Below, one piece after another: positions 35,133 through 38,390 of a stretch of 38,390 bases of DNA; position 1 is the stretch's first letter; each line of letters begins with the position of its first letter. The stretch is from Actinomycetes bacterium (GTDB taxonomy: Bacteria; Actinomycetota; Acidimicrobiia; Acidimicrobiales; JAJZXF01): contig JAJZXF010000017.1 of the NCBI GenBank assembly GCA_021802485.1, forward strand, positions 1 through 38,390. The letters run 5' to 3'. Position numbers and translations under genes: made by a program. Under the pieces are notes generated by a model. It was not told the DNA's origin, searched no databases, and worked only from the letters and a program-made list of their open reading frames with translations.

Positions 35133-35164
35133 GTGACAGTTGTCACAACTGAGACTGGTATTAT
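35133..35164 (+). promoter_or_regulatory. Operator-like dyad and -10 box of the AAA ATPase gene
   Basis: GTGACA-GT-TGTCAC (35133-35146) overlaps CAGTTG-TCA-CAACTG (35137-35151). A TATTAT box (35159-35164) ends 6 bases before ATG 35171, so the message may be leaderless. The dyad would sit over the -35 region. An autorepressor or local regulator site is inference. Confidence 0.5.
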
Positions 35165-35170
35165 CTGGCC

Positions 35171-36643
35171 ATGGTCATCAATCCTCCCGCCGATCTGTAC
35201 GACCGGGTCTCCGAGTGGTCCTCGCTCGTCAGCTGGGCGACGGACGACAGACCAGGGCTGCAGGTGGCTGTCGTCTGGGGACGCCGCCGCCAGGGGAAGT
35301 CGTATCTCCTCCGGCGACTTTGTGCTGCAACCCAGGGGATGTACTACCAGGCTGTTCAGCGGACAGCCCCCCAGTCGCTCAGCGAGCTCGGGGCACGCGT
35401 AGGGAGCCACCTCGGCGTAGGCAGACTTGCCCTTAACGACTGGGACGAGGCTCTCGGAGCGCTCGCCCAGGTAGGAGCACGCCGCACTGTGGGGTACGGT
35501 GGAGCTGCTGTAGCTGTCGTTGATGAGTTTCCGTACCTGCATCGCGAGGCGGCAGAGCTCCCGTCGGTGATCCAGCGCGCCGTGGACCGCTCTGTGGACG
35601 AGCAGGGTCCGCCCGTCCGGATTATTCTCTGTGGGTCGGCGTTGTCACTGATGACAGATCTGCTCACCCCGCGGTCACCTCTCCACGGGCGCATCACCTT
35701 GCAGTTGCTCGTGAAGCCGTTCGACCACCTCACCGCGGCTGCATTTTGGGGCATCAGCGATCCGCAGCTTGCTCTTCGGGTGTTCGCTGTGGCGGGAGGT
35801 ACACCGGCCTACCGCGATCTGGCCCGCTCCCGGCCGAATGCGTCTGACGATTTCGACCGTTGGGTCGTCGACGGCGTCTTGGCCCCGACAAGCGCCCTCT
35901 TCCGAGATGACGAGCTCCTCCTTGCCGAAGATCTTGAGATCACAAATCACACCATCTACCAGGGAATCCTCTCGGCGGTCGCCGAGGGCGAGTGCACACA
36001 GTCGAAAATCGCGGCGGCGGTAGGTCGCAAGATCAATGCGGTCCAATTCTCGTTGGAGAACCTCGTGCGCGCTGGGTTCTTGACCAAACATGAGGATGCG
36101 ATCCGCCAGCGTCGTCCGGTCTACTCGATCTCTGATCCCCTCATCCGCTTTCACCAAGCGATTCGTGACCCCGATGCCGCCCGCTTCGAGGACGGCGAGG
36201 GTCCAGCGGCGTGGCAAGACGCCGCGAACCGGTTCCGTTCTGCGATCCTCGGCCCGACGTGGGAAGACCTGGTGCGAGAACACGTCCGCCACTGCGGGCA
36301 AGACCTGTTCGGCGATGCCGTGAAGGCGGTGGGCCGCGCAGCGGTTCCAAACCCGGAGCGTCGGTCGGAAGAAGAAGTTGTCGTGGTAGCGCTCGGGATG
36401 GGATCGGGTCCGAAACGAAAGATCGTCCAGGCGCTAGGGGAAGCGAAGCTTCGGGAGTTGGGCGCCCGCGACCTACAGCGGTTGGAGGGGATTGCACGGC
36501 GTCTCGCTGGTCCGAACGTTCGTGTCCGCCAGCCGCACTACGTGCTTGCGTCGGCGTCGGGGTTCTCGAAGGATCTCGTACGCAGTAGCCGAGCAAGGCG
36601 AGACGTCCAGCTCGTGAGGATCGACGATGTCTATGGCCGGTGA
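35171..36643 (+). CDS. AAA ATPase with DUF234-type C-terminal domain
   Basis: The protein has 490 residues. Walker A is GRRRQGKSYLLRRL (about 37-50), Walker B is VAVVDEFPY, and a sensor-like segment is IILCGSALSLM. After the ATPase come a winged-helix-like part (TQSKIAAAVGRKINAVQFSLENLVRAGFLTKHE) and a C-terminal domain (about 330-490) with PNPERRSEEEVVVVALG and KRKIVQALGEAKLRELG-like segments. These resemble the restriction-like fold of DUF234 ATPases, common in archaea and some actinobacteria. The protein is cytoplasmic. Its function is unknown; members are often suspected in mobile-element or DNA-related roles. It stands alone between a broken DUF4338 gene and a transposase, so horizontal acquisition is plausible. 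Confidence 0.87.
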   Translation: MVINPPADLYDRVSEWSSLVSWATDDRPGLQVAVVWGRRRQGKSYLLRRLCAATQGMYYQAVQRTAPQSLSELGARVGSHLGVGRLALNDWDEALGALAQVGARRTVGYGGAAVAVVDEFPYLHREAAELPSVIQRAVDRSVDEQGPPVRIILCGSALSLMTDLLTPRSPLHGRITLQLLVKPFDHLTAAAFWGISDPQLALRVFAVAGGTPAYRDLARSRPNASDDFDRWVVDGVLAPTSALFRDDELLLAEDLEITNHTIYQGILSAVAEGECTQSKIAAAVGRKINAVQFSLENLVRAGFLTKHEDAIRQRRPVYSISDPLIRFHQAIRDPDAARFEDGEGPAAWQDAANRFRSAILGPTWEDLVREHVRHCGQDLFGDAVKAVGRAAVPNPERRSEEEVVVVALGMGSGPKRKIVQALGEAKLRELGARDLQRLEGIARRLAGPNVRVRQPHYVLASASGFSKDLVRSSRARRDVQLVRIDDVYGR

Positions 36644-36647
36644 GGTA

Positions 36648-36712
36648 CCTGCCGTCGCGGACGGCAAGGCACCGTGGCGGCTGCTCCGGGTGGCTAAGCC
36701 CGGAGCAGCCGC
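36648..36712 (+). terminator. Two tandem hairpins after the ATPase gene
   Basis: TGCCGTC-GCG-GACGGCA (36648-36664) is followed by a perfect 14-bp stem, GCGGCTGCTCCGGG (36677-36690) / CCCGGAGCAGCCGC (36699-36712), with an 8-base loop. There is no U tract, so it may be a GC-rich actinobacterial terminator. Confidence 0.7.
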
Positions 36713-37635
36713 ATAGCGCTTGGTCCGTGCAGTGATGAGGCAACCGATCGTCGGAGGATCGTCCTGGCGTGCGCGAGACGGACGGATTCCGCCATGTGGG
36801 CGTTGTCGACCAGAGGATCTTGTTATTCGCTCAGATGTCAGCGCTTTGGTGGTCGTCTGCGGCCGAGCCAGACCGCTCGGCGCGCGTTGAGGTGATGGCG
36901 ACCGAGAGCCCACACAAGGCGTCGAGTGCTCGCGTGAGCACGTCACGCCACGGCCAGAGCGGCGGTGAGCGAAGCATGGGCAGGCCGGACCGGTTAACGA
37001 GACGACCGGGCATGGCGACTGTCAGGCGTGCCGGAGCAATGGGCCTCACGAGAAGACGGTGTCCGGTCACGGCGATTACGCCGGATGACCGTCGCACCTC
37101 CTCACGTAGGGAGTCGGTCAAAGTACCCTGGCGTAACTACATGACAGGCGCTTCGTCTGGCTCAGGAGCCGCCGTCTGCAGGTGCTGAGGGCTCGATCGC
37201 AGAAAAAGTACTCATAGCGTGATGAGCGAGCGGAATGGCCGGGTGAGCAACAGTTCCCGTATCGGTAGGCCATAGTTGGCCAAACACTCGTGCTCCGGAC
37301 GTACGTCAGCGCTGTGGACCTCGATAGGTCATGATTGGCATACGAACATAAGTGCTGCTATACGGACGCCCCTGAGCGTTTGGCGCGCTTTCGCGTTGGT
37401 GAACGTCTCCCTCCCCTGGCCAGAGAGGGCAGAGGAGTGACCAGATTCGGGTGCGGAAAACGGGGCTAGCGCCCCGATGCCGATCCGGACCGCAAGTCGA
37501 CCGCCAGGAACTAGCTGCTGCCCTGGTCTTGCCATGCAAGTAATAGACCGAACTTACGAGGCCCCACCGGAATGGATCGGGCTCTGAGCTGGGCGGATGT
37601 TGCCTCAGAGCTTGTAGGAAGTAGTTGGTGTCTGG
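36713..37635. other. Gene-poor region before the insertion sequence
   Basis: About 920 bp. Small frames occur on both strands (e.g. 36831-37121 minus, 96 codons) but none is recognisable or well supported. It probably contains the left end of the IS1634-type element and older decayed DNA. I could not define a terminal repeat because the other end lies outside the window. Confidence 0.45.
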
Positions 37636-38390
37636 CTACAGCTTCAATGCGAGCGGGATAGGAGCACCAAGCAGTTCGAACACACGGCGCTGTACAGGTG
37701 TTGGTACGGTCAGCTTTTCGATCCGCTGTCCGTTGAAGTTGATCCTCTGGCGATCGAGGGTGGAAAGGTGATCAAGCAGATCCTGGTAGCTCCTGACGCG
37801 TAGTGAGTCATGGTTGCGCTTTGTAGCATCCTTTGAGCGTGCATCCTTCGAGCGCTTTGCTGGTGCGACGGGGTCATCTGGATAGGGGATATCTTGATCA
37901 GTGAAGGTGAGCTCTGCGAGTGCCTCACGCAGGTGCCAGGTTAGGTAGGCCGCTAGCATGCAGATGAGCACATGGGCACGGACCCTATCTGCTAGGTAAT
38001 GGTAGATAGGGCGTAGATTGAGATCATCTGCTTTCGTGATGCGAAAGTCACGCTCGACATACTTGAGGTTCTTGTAAGCGCTCACAGCACCCGCAGAATC
38101 GAGGATATCTTCTTCGACGCTTGTGCGTATCACGTAGATGCCGTCTGTTGCGGCCTCAGCTGCGATCCTCTCTTCGTCCCGCTGGTAGGTAAAGGACCCT
38201 TGCGTGATTTGTGTGATGAAGTGCTTTGCAACCTTGCGCTTGTTGATCACCTTGCCAACGCGGATGCCGATCTTCTCGGGGTCCTTTGAGTATCCCTTGG
38301 CAACAGAGACCTTGATCTTTTCCAGTTCAGCCTCTGTAGAGCCGAGCAAGGACTCGCGCTTTCGGGCCCGCTCTGAGGCTAGAGAGGGGT
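37636..38390 (-). CDS. IS1634/IS4-type transposase, C-terminal part (cut by right edge)
   Basis: The frame is open from the right edge to the stop at 37636, about 250 codons, with the N-terminus outside the window. Hallmarks of the IS1634 branch of the IS4 superfamily are visible: GIYVIRTSVEED, then AYKNLKYVERDFRITK with the catalytic Glu of the DDE triad and downstream Arg and Lys, then LRPIYHYLADRVRAHVLICM and AAYLTWHLREAL. A Lys/Arg-rich linker (KRSKDARSKDATKRNHDSLR) precedes the C-terminal RINFNGQRIEKLTVPTPVQR. The visible part has no stop or frameshift, so the element may be intact and active. Confidence 0.88.
   Translation of the reverse strand, partial: PSLASERARKRESLLGSTEAELEKIKVSVAKGYSKDPEKIGIRVGKVINKRKVAKHFITQITQGSFTYQRDEERIAAEAATDGIYVIRTSVEEDILDSAGAVSAYKNLKYVERDFRITKADDLNLRPIYHYLADRVRAHVLICMLAAYLTWHLREALAELTFTDQDIPYPDDPVAPAKRSKDARSKDATKRNHDSLRVRSYQDLLDHLSTLDRQRINFNGQRIEKLTVPTPVQRRVFELLGAPIPLALKL

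Noticed and set aside
36831-37121. 96-codon minus-strand frame in the gene-poor region
   Set aside because: No recognisable domain, no good ribosome site, and overlapping frames of similar length on the other strand.
37306-37539. Minus-strand small frame with RLAVRIGIGALA, resembling the N-terminus of some IS4-type transposases
   Set aside because: The similarity covers only about 12 residues from memory and does not continue; too weak to call.

Overview
The window looks like chromosome of a moderately GC-rich actinobacterium, most plausibly an acidophilic iron-oxidiser-type member of the Acidimicrobiia. This is inference. It rests on GTG/TTG starts, apparently leaderless transcripts, and four large secreted proteins carrying the 42-residue '[14 protein letters not shown]' repeat that I associate with that class. 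No rRNA, tRNA or CRISPR was seen.

Layout, left to right. (1) 1-2722, minus: the 5' part of a secreted repeat protein that runs off the left edge. (2) 3099-4109, plus: malate dehydrogenase, converging on (3) a tight six-gene minus-strand operon, 11756 to 4160, for a membrane complex of the complex I / hydrogenase-4 superfamily. Its order is HyfC/NuoH-, HyfE-, HyfF-, HyfG/NuoCD-, ferredoxin+NuoB- and HyfB/NuoL-like. Every junction overlaps by 1-4 bases. The large subunit lacks all four NiFe-ligating cysteines, and the NuoB-like domain lacks the cysteines of the proximal cluster, so this is an energy-converting hydrogenase-related (Ehr-type) complex rather than a hydrogenase. (4) 12301-13551, plus: ammonium transporter. 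(5) 13746-19243, plus: two secreted repeat/propeller proteins ending in a good terminator. (6) 19313-23952, plus: a branched-chain amino-acid operon (leuB, ilvE, cimA and a small conserved protein). It is preceded by what looks like a leaderless Leu/Val/Ile leader peptide and a hairpin, i.e. an attenuator. (7) 23990-24997, minus: a lipoprotein, then about 1 kb without a supported gene.

(8) 30356 to 25972, minus: a gamma-glutamylation amine catabolism operon (glutamine-synthetase-like ligase, gamma-glutamyl hydrolase, aldehyde dehydrogenase, SDR dehydrogenase). The SDR in place of a PuuB-type oxidase suggests an amino-alcohol substrate such as ethanolamine. (9) 30643-34191, plus: a secreted penicillin-acylase-family (Ntn, S45) enzyme fused to six 42-residue repeats. 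(10) 34329-38390: an accessory stretch with a broken DUF4338 (DruA-like) gene, a DUF234-type AAA ATPase with its own promoter dyad, a gene-poor kilobase, and the C-terminal part of an IS1634/IS4-type transposase cut by the right edge.

The genes fall into functional groups: nitrogen acquisition (ammonium transporter, amine catabolism), carbon and energy metabolism (malate dehydrogenase, Ehr-type complex), branched-chain amino-acid synthesis through citramalate, and a surface/secreted repeat-protein family whose tandem units are being homogenised at DNA level.
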